Origin: Utricularia gibba
Lineage: Eukaryota > Streptophyta > Magnoliopsida > Lamiales > Lentibulariaceae
DNA length: 64,000 nt
Assembly: GCA_002189035.1 (NCBI GenBank)
Contig: CM007989.1
Coordinates: 3,162,001-3,226,000, forward strand
Direction of reading: 5' to 3'
Shown here: piece by piece, positions 48,704-59,602 of the stretch
Position numbering within the stretch: position 1 is the stretch's first letter
How the letters are laid out: every line of letters begins with the position of its first letter
Made by a program: the position numbers and the translations under genes
Notes under the pieces: model-generated
What the model was told of the DNA's origin: nothing
The model's input: the letters and a program-made list of their open reading frames with translations, nothing else
The model's database searches: none

Positions 48704-50586
48704 CTTCTGATGCTGTGTTAGAATGCAGCATAATTGAATGTGGCAAGATACCAGAAAAGCATAGGATGAGGAAAGCAATTGCAGAAGAATATTTTGTTTA
48801 TCAGGATTTTAGATTAGTAGGATTAAATGATAAGGATGATAAGGTGATATTGGAGAGTCAAACCACTAACAAGGAAAATGCAGAGATGAATGCCGTAGTC
48901 CCTGAGGGCCCTTCTATTAAGAGGAGGAACAAGCTTCCTGATCCAATTGGAAAGGAAAAAGGCCTTAGTCTTTGGTCTCTTATCAAGGATAACATTGGTA
49001 AGGACCTGACAATGATGTGCCTTCCCGTCTACTTTAATGAACCAATTTCGTCTTTGCAAAGGTGTTTTGAAGAGTTTGAGTATTCTCATCTTTTGGATCA
49101 AGCACGTGAGCATGGAAAGGCGGTATGATGTTTTATTTCATCTTCGATTTATTTGTTCTAGTAACTTCCAGGTTTCTCTGATTTGAATATTGAAGTATGG
49201 ATATTTCAGGGGAACAGTTTAATGCGAATATTGAAGGTAGCGGCTTTTGCTGTCTCTGGATATTCTTCAACTGAAAACCGGCATCGTAAACCTTTCAACC
49301 CTTTACTTGGTGAAACGTATGAGGCTGATTGTCCTGAAAAGGGGCTCCGCTTCCTATCTGAAAAAGTAATGGTTTACTTGCATCACTTGCAGTAATGTTA
49401 GCTTCCCTTCTTGGGACCACTCACATGGGTAAAGTTTGAAATAGGTCAGTCACCACCCTAGCATTATGGCTTGTTATTGCGAAGGTAAAGGTTGGAAATT
49501 CTGGGGTGATGCCAATATCAAGTTGAAGTATCGCGGAAGTTCAATCCATCTGGATCCTGTAGGTACCCTTAATCTAGAATTTGATGATGGTGAGATCTAC
49601 ACATGGAGCAAGGTGCATCAGAGCTTCTTTTCTAGATTGCACTTAATGGCTCTCCATCACATGTTCATTAATTTAAGTGCAGTTCTTGGTTCTTAGGTCA
49701 CAACCAAAATCTATAATCTCATTGTTGGTAATGTGCGTTGCGACCACTATGGAACGATGTGCATTCAAGGTAATGGCCAGTACTCCTGCAGACTCAAGTT
49801 CAAGGAATGGTCGATTCTTGAGCGCAGCTCGCATCAGGTACATCAAATTTCATGTTCCAATGCAAAGAACCAGATTAGGTTATATGATGATATGAGTCAA
49901 TTAAAGGCCATTACTACTCAATAGGTGAATGGATTTGTTGAGGATGTCTCAGGGAAGAAAGTGGCTCAAATATCTGGCAAATGGGATGACAGTCTGTATT
50001 GTTCTTATGAAGGAAGTTTCAATGCTAAAGATGTCGAGAGGTTTCTATTGTGGAAAAAGAATAAACCACCAGCTTTTCACAATCCGTATAACCTTACATC
50101 TTTCGCTATCACTCTTAACGAACTGACTCCTGTACTCGAGGTATAATGCAGATGCTTACCTTTCTCTCCTGTTACTGTTATTAATACCTTGTTTATTGTT
50201 ATAACTGTGTTTTGTTGTATATCATGAATGAAGGAGGTGCTACCTCCTACGGATTCGAGGCTGAGACCGGATCAACGTCATCTAGAGAATGGAGAATTCG
50301 ACAAGGCAAATGTTGAAAAACTTCGACTAGAAAAGCGCCAGAGAGTGGTATGTCAAATTCTGTGTCCAATGAAACTTTTTCAGTCGAAAGATGTATATTT
50401 GTTAACTCAGCATTTTTTACTGCATTCTCTTATCTATGTGGGCAATATCATGATTGGTATCAGTCTACGAGACTCCAGCAAACTGGCTGGAAGCCAAGAT
50501 GGTTTCACAGAGATGGAGATGGATCTTTTCGTTATATCGGGGATACTGGGAGGCACGAGACGGAGCACACTGGAGTGGATGCTTGA
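48704..50586 (+). CDS. oxysterol-binding protein-related protein (ORP1/2-like), N-terminal PH part missing, C-terminal frameshift
   Basis: Exons 48704..49122, 49210..49365, 49445..49612, 49697..49837, 49925..50140, 50234..50347 and 50464..50586 are in phase. The lipid-binding (ORD) domain is whole: [39 protein letters not shown], the signature [41 protein letters not shown] and [19 protein letters not shown]. Family members carry sterols and phosphoinositides between membranes. Two defects appear. No PH domain is found upstream. In the last exon GGGG at 50539-50542 has one G fewer than the frame needs, so IGDTGRHE... replaces the expected GYWEAR... ending; the other frame continues to 50639. 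It is either a real degenerate gene or a sequence error. Confidence 0.8.
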
Positions 50587-50997
50587 ATATTTTTGGAGAC
50601 ATCACTCAGGACTACGTGAATTCGTCTCAATGTAGCTAATCCTAAAGTCAGTAAATGGTTTAATCTCTGTTGAATCATACACATGCTTATCCCCAACATG
50701 GTATAAGTGCCAGGTACATCAAAGCTTGCTAGTTCGATGCATAAAGTTCTGTGTTGTGGTGACACTGCTAATTTTATCAAAGTTTTAAGGTCATTTGAAT
50801 GACAGAAGAAGTGATATACCATTCTTATATGAAGTGCTGTTTAGGCTACTGGAAAATATCATTAGAAAAGATGGCTTCTCCTAATCACTGGCTTCCTTAC
50901 ACTCCAGTCATTGATACAAAACCAAACACGTAGCAGATACATATATTTAGCCTTGCATAAATTGGTTGCAGTTCCAGGAGTCATCAAATCTGCTCTC

Positions 50998-53852
50998 TTA
51001 TCTCTTTTGGACATAATTCCGAAGAGATGGTGACTGCGTAAGCACAGCCTGATTCCCGGTTTTCTGCTTGATTATTCGTCTTGCGACGTAGCCACGGATC
51101 CATGGAGTCACATCCTCGTTTATCTTGATCATGAGGAAGAAGATGATACGGTAGATGATGATCATGCTGAATAGAACACTCAGGTTTGTCCATTTCGATC
51201 GACGCACATCGATCTGGAAAACATACTGTAAGATGTACTCCCCTGGGATCTGAGGAAGCTCCCGTGGGCTGTTTTCGAACATCAATCCTAGCAGATCATT
51301 TTGGTATTGCCCCTGCACGTTAAAAGGGTATCCTTGTATCAGATGCTGGAGATTTTTCATGTCTTTGCTCTGTTATTGTTCAGATAATGAAGCATTCATT
51401 ACCTGGAGAGCCCAGAAGTGGAAGCTAATGTATGACATGGGGTAACGCCAGAAAGGTTTAGGGATGTCGTTCGGAAGCCGGAAGTAGCCAGAAACGAGCA
51501 TGAAGACCCCCTGTAGAGCACACAGTATTCAGACGTGAGTCATTTGATCACATGAGCTTTGAATGAATGGAGAAGGGGACCTGAATTCCGGCCCTATAAT
51601 GATTCCCATGAGGAAGTTGGGGACGATGCTAGCTATGGCCATCATGAGACTCTCGACCACTGTGACGCTAGCGTAGAGGCCGAGCACGAAGAACAAGTAG
51701 TGCGAGATGCCGGGGTGCAGGCCAACCATGAAATAGCAAATGGTGCCCGAAATGAAGGTGATTAGTATCAGAAATGGCATTGCTGATACGGTATTGCTGA
51801 TGACAAAGGCAATCACACCGTAGTGCCCATTGAGCCTTTCCCTCTGGAAAACCTGTAGATAATGAATCCATTTTCAACATCAGCAACCTGCTCTCAACTG
51901 ATGCATTAAGCTGAATGTGTACCTTCATATCTTCAACAAATGAAGGAAACCCACCAATCGACATGAAGGTTACGAAACCGAATACGAATGATGCACATGC
52001 ACCTCTGGCCTGATCAAAGACAACAGGGATTTTTGAGCTTTTGCTCTGAGAGTCTGTGAGTTAAGGGGTGTCGTGAGGTTACCAAGATAGAGCTGTAGCT
52101 GGTTCCTATGTTGAAGTAGATTGTGCCAATGCAAAAAGTGACGAGGATGTAGATGAAAAGCCGGAGCCAGTAGTATCCGAAGTCCCTCGACATGTTGATG
52201 AACGATCGTGCAGTTAGCATGACGGCTTGCATCAGGAAGCTCGCTTGACTCCCTCCAGAATCAAGCACGGTTCCTTTCTGTTGAATACATCAGGGAGGCA
52301 CATCAGATCAGAAAGAAGACACCCACAGAAAGACAAAAGGAAAACTCACAATTTTCGACATCTCCTGAATCTTTTCTCTGGCTGCATAGTGATACTGGGA
52401 AGCTCTGTAGGTGTCGATGAGTGTACGAATCGCCTCGGCTGTTGTCACTGCATCTAAAGGATCGTCGCTGGTCTCAAACTGACAGGACAACCATCAGGGG
52501 TTATGCATCATGGAGAAGCAACATGAAAATTACAGCAGTTGACAGAGTTGGAAGAAGTGTGTACCCTGATCTTCATCGACCCTTTTAGTGTTGCTTTAAC
52601 TTTATCAAAATCGGAATTGATGCATCTCAGAAAGTGGTCAGAAGGGTTCCTCAGCGCAGGACAGGGGAATCCTGCTTGTGCAAAAAACTGCAGGCACAGG
52701 CCCGATCAAAACCAAATGCACAGACAAGAGAACATTTATCAATATAAATGAAGAGAGTTTCTCGCCTCATATGCTTCGGATGCTTCGCCAAAGTAAACCG
52801 TTTTACCACCAGAGAGAAGATACAATCTATCGAACAGCTCAAACACCTCGCTGCTCGGCTGATGAATCGACGCGATAACCGTTCGTCCATCTCTGGACAA
52901 ACTACGTAATGTCTGAGTTACGAAGAAAGCCGATGCACTGCAAAAAGAAGAAGAGTTGGTTGTTCCATTACAGCAGCTGATGAAACAGGAACTACGCTAC
53001 TATTCGAAGATCATAAACCTCTGTTGCTTCTTTCTTAGATTAGCTAATCGCATGAAAACGCAGGAGATAAACAACCTGTCGAGTCCGCTCGTGGGTTCAT
53101 CGAGGAAGAGAAGCCTGGGCCGCATCAAAATTTCGAGAGCAATGCTGACCCTTCTCTTCTCCCCGCCGCTGATTCCACGCAAATGCCAATTCCCGATCAC
53201 CGTATCCGCGCAATCTTGAAGACCCATTTCTATAATCGTACTCTCAACAAGCGCCCGTTTATCCGTCGCCGCCATTCCATCCGGCAACCGCAGCCATGCC
53301 GAATAGGAAATCGTCTCCCTCACAGTCAAAGTCCCAATCAACGTATCATCTTGCGTAACATACGCCTGCAAACAAAACCCAAATTTCTCGTTTTTTGGTG
53401 GGAAACATAAAAAATGCGGAAAAAGTTAAAAAAAAACCTCCGAATAAAAAACGTTAAACTTAGAAACTATAAGCTAACCGCCGCCCCGAACGACAAATTG
53501 GCTTTCCGGCCGTTGAGAAGAACAGTCCCAGAGAGAAACGCGTTCGTGGCGAGGCGGCCGGCGAGAGCGTCGAGCAAAGTAGATTTCCCCGAGCCAGAAG
53601 GACCCATAAGCGCCGTAAAGGAACCAGGATCAGCATACCCACAAAGCTTCTCCAAAACTGTCTGCGTTTCTCGATTACTCAGAGTAACGACGACAGTGAG
53701 ATCTCTCCAGGCAAGCCTCGCAGAAACATCCCAATAAACTCAGTGTTCCTCTTCTCCTTCCAAAGCGACTCACTCAAAGGACTGAGCCCCCCAACAACCA
53801 TACCATTCCCCTGCGGCTTATTCGCCTCGATCTCCATTACCACTCCATCCAT
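50998..53852 (-). CDS. ABC transporter G family half-transporter, ABCG12/ABCG15-like, with two one-base frameshifts
   Basis: Ten minus-strand exons: 53479..53852, 53076..53365, 52766..52937, 52565..52687, 52350..52478, 52083..52277, 51923..52009, 51581..51852, 51403..51510 and 50998..51312. The expected product is about 688 residues. Walker A (GPSGSGKST), the signature ISGGEKRR and Walker B LLFLDEP are present, then about six membrane helices ([57 protein letters not shown]). ABCG12 (CER5) and relatives export cuticular wax lipids. Exon 1 is one base short at CCC 53730-53732 and exon 8 at CCC 51592-51594; both would read normally with one more G on the coding strand. The intron after 52766 starts GC. 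It is a pseudogene if the sequence is exact, and a normal gene if these are homopolymer errors. Confidence 0.88.
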
Positions 53853-56583
53853 ACCACCGTTGATGCTACAACAAGGGATTTAAAGGGATGGAGAAACGAA
53901 GTTGGCATGAGAGGAACGTAATATTTGTGAATTTGACTGGTTACCCATCACAGACAAATTGCCGGTCGAGATGAATCAACATTGGATCGGATTGGATCAA
54001 AGGTTAAAGCCTCCCTCCCGGAGATGTGCAGTCTTTTTTTTTTTCTACAGCGCAGAGGAATAAATGTAAGCAGGTGGTTGTTGGTAGCCATACTAAATGC
54101 AAACCGTCCCAAATTTATAACCATTCAGATCAGCAGAAACAAAGAAGAAGCTGCTGCAACCGCATAGTAGCCACAACCAGCCGCCATGCCACGCTGCCTA
54201 TACACTAAAAAGTATAAACCCCTTTCCCCATTACTCCTAAATTCTCTAGCATTTACTACACTAAAATAGTGTTTATTTCATATTATTAAAGTAGGATAAA
54301 CTTTTTATTTCGGGTTTAAATTTACTCAAAATTATACAGATTTTTTTATCTCATGTACACGTATTTATTTAAAATTATATATCATTATTTTACTAATATC
54401 AATTCTAATACTATTTTAAAAATTAATTTCTCCGTAATAAATTTATAGCCATTCAAGTTTAAATAAACCCAATATATATAGTTATAAAAATATTCATATA
54501 CCTACTTAGATACATATAAAAGTATATAAGAGAGTAATATACGGATATAATTATATTAAATTGATATAATTATACTTATATACCAAACAACATAATTTTA
54601 TTAAATTCATTATAAACTAATCTTATACTTTACTTACTAGTAATAATTACAAAAGATTGCATTTTTTTATTCTCTTTTTCCAATGATGATGTTTTTACTT
54701 TTAATATAATAAAATGTAATTTGGGTTTATACCCCTATCAAATATTAAAAAAAAATTAATTTCCTATTTCTTATTATAAAATAATTCATATTTAACAATA
54801 AAACTGATTTCCAACTTTTATCGCATTTTTTAATAAACGTTATGAGATTAATTGAGCGGTAAGTGAGTGGTTACGTGCATGGTGAAAACTAATAGTTCAT
54901 ATTCGTTAGTTGGTGCGCGGGTCATTACCATGCCGTAGTTGTCGGTTGCGGGGTACGATTCATTTCGCACCATTTTCGTCGCACGTGCTTTGGACCATCC
55001 CGTGCTTTGACTTTTATTTTTTATTTTTATTTATATAGGAAACGATGCTTACTAAACAGTTTTTAGTTTGGGTCTTAAGCTATGTGATGCTCCCCGTGAG
55101 TAAGAATGAAAGAAACGTTAAACAAATACTACACCGGTTATGAATACAAAATAGAATAAAATTCAGCATAATAATCATATAAATCTTATATGAATCCTTT
55201 TATCGAGTACGAATAAAAGTTCTTGATAGAAACTAGAAAAGTAAGCATGTTTGTGTATACAATAATTTAATTATGTATAACCCTATGAGTGTGTTTGGTA
55301 AAAATGATAAAGAGGATAGTTAAATGGGAAAAGAAAAATAATATGTTTAATAGATGGGATAAATTATATTTATTATAAATTATATCATGAATATGAGATA
55401 AAATAATGGGAGGGGATGTGTTGGGATAAAATTATACTGCCATATACCAATTTTTATCCTTGTTATTAATTTATTCATGTACCAAACGCACTGTATAGGA
55501 ATAAATAATAAAAATATAAAAAATATAAAATCATAAAAATTTGATGTGATTTGAATGTGACTCCTTGCAAAACTATGTCCCGTACACCTTTTATTGAGTT
55601 TAGATGCGTCTTTCTTTTTGATGCCTAGTTAATTAAAGATTTGAAGGTAATTTTCATTGATGTTAATGAACTTGAGATATCGATCTCTAAGGGATTCGGG
55701 TAGCCATCCGTGATCTTCTTCTCTATTTCGTCACGATTTTGTGTCAACATCATTATATTTAATCCAATATTTTATTGGTGAAAATAAATAAATAAACACA
55801 TAGTTGTTTAATAATGATAAGCTATTTTGAGATAGGGCTACGTGGAAGTGCGCTTTCTTGGATATCTTGACTGAAGGTGATGGTTTTTGTGAATAGACCA
55901 GACACGCCACTCCACTCAAGCAATAAAAAAGTTGGTAGTTAGCTAGCAGATTTCTTTAATTAGTAGCTAGGTAGTAGATACCACAATAAATAGTAGCTAC
56001 TAGTTTTAGAAATTGCCCATTTTGTTAGTTTTTTTTTTGAAGATTTAATGAGTGTTCTTGAAAATTTTGTTTTTATTTTTGAAAAGTAAAATTATAATTT
56101 TTTTAAAAAATAGAAACATAAATAACGTATTTTAAAAAATTATAAAAATAGAACAAGAATATTTTTTAAATATAATAATGTTCTAAAAGGAGTAAAAATA
56201 ATAATTGATAATAAAATTTATAATAAGATAACCATACATAATTAAATAATAAAACTCAATATAATTAAAACACAATCAAACTCCTAACATAAGTATGATT
56301 CTTAGGTAACAGAGATTTAAGCAAATATTTTTGAGAATCTGATGACAAAAATAAAAATAAAAATAAAAATAAAAATTCGAAATAACTGTTTTATTATTTT
56401 TAATTCTGTCTCATTTTTTTATTTTTTTGTTTAAAGATTTAATTCGCGTTTTATTATTACATATGATCATGGTATATGTACATAATTAAGATTGGAGGAA
56501 TCTAAAACGGAGTTGCGAGCATCCAGCGCTACATGGAAGGGATCAAGTTCGTGTCAACAACGCGCCACCGCCTCGGCGGCTGC
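53853..56583. other. long AT-rich intergenic region
   Basis: No gene on either strand. Positions 54240-54850 and 55960-56460 are extremely AT-rich. Positions 54860-55020 carry a somewhat GC-richer patch. A 207-bp MITE-like element lies at 55287-55493. A short (AAATA)n tract occurs near 56348. Confidence 0.55.
55287..55493. mobile_element. MITE-like foldback element, 207 bp
   Basis: The left end GAGTGTGTTTGGTA and the right end TACCAAACGCACTG are inverted repeats (12 of 14 match), and the similarity continues less strictly inward (ATGATAAAG...GGATA against TATCC...TTATTA). The element is flanked by TAT on both sides, a possible 3-bp target duplication. It has no coding capacity. The superfamily cannot be fixed; a PIF/Harbinger-like 3-bp target is possible. 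Confidence 0.6.
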
Positions 56584-57508
56584 TCAATAGTCCTCTGGAG
56601 CCAGGGGCTGGTGATGTGCGTGTGGCGTCTCCGCGGGTTGTATGATTCCGAACTCGTAAACCAGTCCTCCTATGGCCGCGCCCACGAACGGCCCCAACCA
56701 GTAGATCCAGTGGTCCCTCCACCGCCATCCCACCAGGGCCGGCCCGAAGGACCGAGCAGGATTCATCGACGCGCCGTCGAAGGGTCCGCCGGCGAGAGAA
56801 TTCGCCCCGAAGATGAAGGCTATTGCGAGGGGCGCGATGGTGCCCAAGCTCCCGCGCTTGGGGTCGATCGAGGTGGCGTACACGGTGTACATAAGTCCAA
56901 ATGTCATGATCACTTCCAGAAGAAGCGCGTTCATCACACCCTCCCCGCTCTCCACCATTAAACCCACCGGCCTCTGCACATAAATGATAAAATAAATAAT
57001 TGATCAGAATGGTTCGTCGCCATGGATGGTTATTGGGAGTGGGAGGAGCTCTAACCATGCCGCCTGTGGAGAGGCGGAGGAGTAGGGTAGCAACTACAGC
57101 GCCCAGGAGCTGAGCGACCCAATAGTAAACAGCTCGAAGCAAAGAGACTCTTCCTCCGACGAGGGCACCGAGGGTGACGGCCGGGTTGACGTGTCCGCCG
57201 GATACGTTCATGCTGGACGCCACCGCCGCGAACAGCGCTAAGGCCGAGGCCAGCGCCTGCACCACAAGACTCGACGCCCCCAGCCCCTTCTCCGTGTAAA
57301 TCCTATCTGAAGAAAAAAAAAAAAAGGAGTTCTAATGAAAACAAAAAAAAAGGAATAAAGCAGAAAATGATAACTCACCGAGAGCGAGAATGGAGCCTTC
57401 AGCGGCGAAAACGAAGATGAACGTGGAGAAGAATTCAGCGAATGTGGCCCTGACCGAATCCGGGTGCGTGGCTTCTTCACCTCTACCGAAAGAATATCTG
57501 CGAGGCAT
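56584..57508 (-). CDS. TIP3: tonoplast aquaporin TIP3 (seed alpha-TIP type)
   Basis: Minus-strand exons 57379..57508, 57056..57306 and 56584..56973 give 256 residues, the normal TIP length. The start [18 protein letters not shown] and the end [10 protein letters not shown] are typical of TIP3. The two NPA boxes are in [17 protein letters not shown] and [15 protein letters not shown], and six hydrophobic helices are visible. TIP3 moves water (and some glycerol or H2O2) across protein-storage-vacuole membranes in seeds. The N-terminal Ser (RRYS) matches the region phosphorylated in bean alpha-TIP. The promoter carries RY and ACGT elements in line with ABI3/ABA control. The assignment to TIP3 is firm; TIP3;1 versus TIP3;2 is not decided. 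Confidence 0.94.
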
Positions 57509-57631
57509 GTTTTCTCTTTTTATTCAATTTTCTGAGTTTTGCTCCTCCTGCTTCTTGTGTATGTATAAGAGACAGGGGAGAAGAAGAAGATATGGTTAGA
57601 AATGGGTATAGAAGACACCTGGTGACTCAGC

Positions 57632-57650
57632 TGCATGAACTACACCACGT
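57632..57650 (-). promoter_or_regulatory. RY element plus ACGT core in TIP3 promoter
   Basis: TGCATG (reverse of the RY motif CATGCA) at 57632-57637 and CACGT at 57646-57650 lie about 125-140 bp upstream of the TIP3 ATG, with an E-box CACCTG at about 57616. RY plus ACGT is the classic ABI3/bZIP module of seed promoters. A TATA-like TATACATA lies at about 57561. Confidence 0.6.
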
Positions 57651-57919
57651 AACCTTCTGCGCTGGCAGAATGCCGCATCCATGACAACTTCAACAGCCGG
57701 CGACCCCAAATTTCCTCTGGCATACTTGATCTGTTCCTACCCATATAACGTGTTGAGTGGCAACCAAAGTTCTGTAATTCAGTGTTATGGATTCATGTTG
57801 TACCCTAAAAGTGGCATAACAGAAGACATCAACCGCAGTATATGTTACATATAAAGCCAAAAATTTTGGGAGCCTTAGAGTCGAATACATGACAGCACGG
57901 GGACTTGGTTCTACTGAAA

Positions 57920-59238
57920 TCAGTCTTCATCGTCTGAACTTCCATACGCTGCGATCAAGCTTGTGACAGGGTTATCAGGATTTGTACCAGAGCGACCATG
58001 CAGCTGCGCTTTTTCCCTCTCATGATCCCGTGTGGGGAGGTGGTCTTCGTTGCTGCACTTGGTGGATGGTTTGACAGCTTCTGAAGAACCATCGTGCTTG
58101 GGGCGTTTCGGCTTGACCTCGATAACTCTCTTCAGTAAGTCTTGCTGCCTGAGGATTTTCCCAGGTTCATGTCAGAAGTTGCAGATGCCAACAAGAGTCT
58201 TGGACCGGTTGATACCTGATTCCACTTTTTGGCTTCGGCTCAACTCGGAGAGGCAAGGGAACAGTTGAGGCGGAAGTTTCGGCGACAGCCCTGTGCTCGG
58301 TGGTCAAGGAAAGATCAATGAAGTTAAATAGGTATATACAAAGATTTTGTTTTATGTTTACCAGAAGAAAAACCCTCCAGCCACAACATATACAAGCAAA
58401 CAAAATCATCTTCTGTAGTAGAGACGAATATCTGCATGTAGCCCCAATTGCAGAAAAATAAAGGATATCTTGAAAGCTGCAAACGCCCGTTTCTCTGTAC
58501 GACGAAGAAGACGCTCTGCATCTTCCTCAGCTTCCATCTGCTCCTTCAAGTACAGCAAATCGTCGCTGTCCAAAGCTGCATATCCATAACAGCTAGTATG
58601 CATCCAATATTCCACAAAAACACAAGTTACGCATACGCGACTTAGCAGCAGAATAGAATCTATACCCCCTCGTCCATGAAGGTAACCTCCACGTTCACCT
58701 GCAACCTCGTGCATCTGTTCACATCAGTGACCCCGTTGAGAAAGCCATGATCCCTGCCGGGGCATGTTATAAGACAACTTGAAAATTTTCATGAAAAGGC
58801 GCCACATTCCAATCTTTTTTTCCATGGAGTAACAAATACATAGGAAAAGCTTGTATACTTAGTGTCGAGAAAGAAACAGACACCAACATTATAGTTCCCA
58901 AATACAATGTTGCCACTCAATAGCCCAACCATGAGGTCATAGAATCTCCCCACTCGGTAAATTTCGAAAAGGAACAGCGTCACAGAATAATTAAAAGGGA
59001 AACAAGAGGGAAGCAAGATTCGCTAACCTTGGCAACCATGCGCTGAAAAGTGATTTCTTCGTCGTCGATCCTATCCTTCCCTTTTCCCAATTTTCTCTCT
59101 GATACGAAGATGAACACATCAGCCAGGAAATCGGAGATACCCCAAAACGAGAAAAATAAAACTCCATGAATGAGAATCTCGATAAACACCTTTGGGATCA
59201 GTAAGGTTTGTATACTCTCGAACCTCTCTTCCAGCCAT
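57920..59238 (-). CDS. conserved plant protein of unknown function, charged; contains a U12-type AT-AC intron
   Basis: Minus-strand exons 59190..59238, 59028..59098, 58666..58714, 58469..58575, 58216..58292 and 57920..58148 give 193 residues. The protein is highly charged: MAGREVREYTNLTDPK, KGKDRIDDEEITFQRMVAK, EVAGERGGYLHGRGALDSDD, then a predicted helix LKEQMEAEEDAERLLRRTEKR, then PLPLRVEPKPKSGI, QQDLLKRVIEVKPKRPK and a tail ending SLIAAYGSSDDED. The basic KPKRPK suggests nuclear location. The tail recalls the acidic end of FAM192A/PIP30 proteins, but the resemblance is too short to use. The intron between exons 4 and 5 begins ATATCCTT and ends AC, with a TTTCCTTGAC branch site. It is divergent from NUP214, 364 bp away. 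Confidence 0.8.
58293..58468 (-). other. U12-type AT-AC intron (176 nt)
   Basis: The 5' splice site is AAG/ATATCCTTT (58468 downward), the branch region is TTTCCTTGAC at 58303-58312, and the 3' splice site is GAGCAC/AGGGCT. The branch A at 58304 is 11 nt before the exon. All three elements match the minor-spliceosome consensus (RTATCCTT, TTCCTTRAC, 10-16 nt spacing). No GT-AG pair gives the same in-frame join. Confidence 0.93.
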
Positions 59239-59602
59239 AGCCGACGAAAAATTTCGGGAATTTCGTCGCGGAACTGGGAATGGAAACCCTAGGTCCGCAC
59301 CAACAGGGAGGAACGATTTTTGTTTCTAGAGGGTAAAAATGCAGAAGTTGGACATCTAAAAAGGAAATCACAAATATACCCATACTCTCTAATACGGGTC
59401 GACTCAAAACCCCATTCGGACCCTGTCTACTTCACGAATGGGAATATATAGATAGATTGTTATTTTAAGTTTGCGCTGCAAAAACCCGCGGGATCTCCGG
59501 CGCTGTTTTGCTCGTCGGAGAAATACTTCAAACGCCAACGGGTTTTTCCTTACCCAAACTCATTCTTCTTTAGTCAAGTCGCCGATTCTACTAAGGAGTG
59601 AA
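59239..59602. promoter_or_regulatory. shared divergent promoter between the U12-intron gene and NUP214
   Basis: The two start codons (59238 minus, 59603 plus) are 364 bp apart with no other gene between. The interval is moderately AT-rich around 59320-59470, with no obvious strong TATA on the NUP214 side. Confidence 0.5.
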
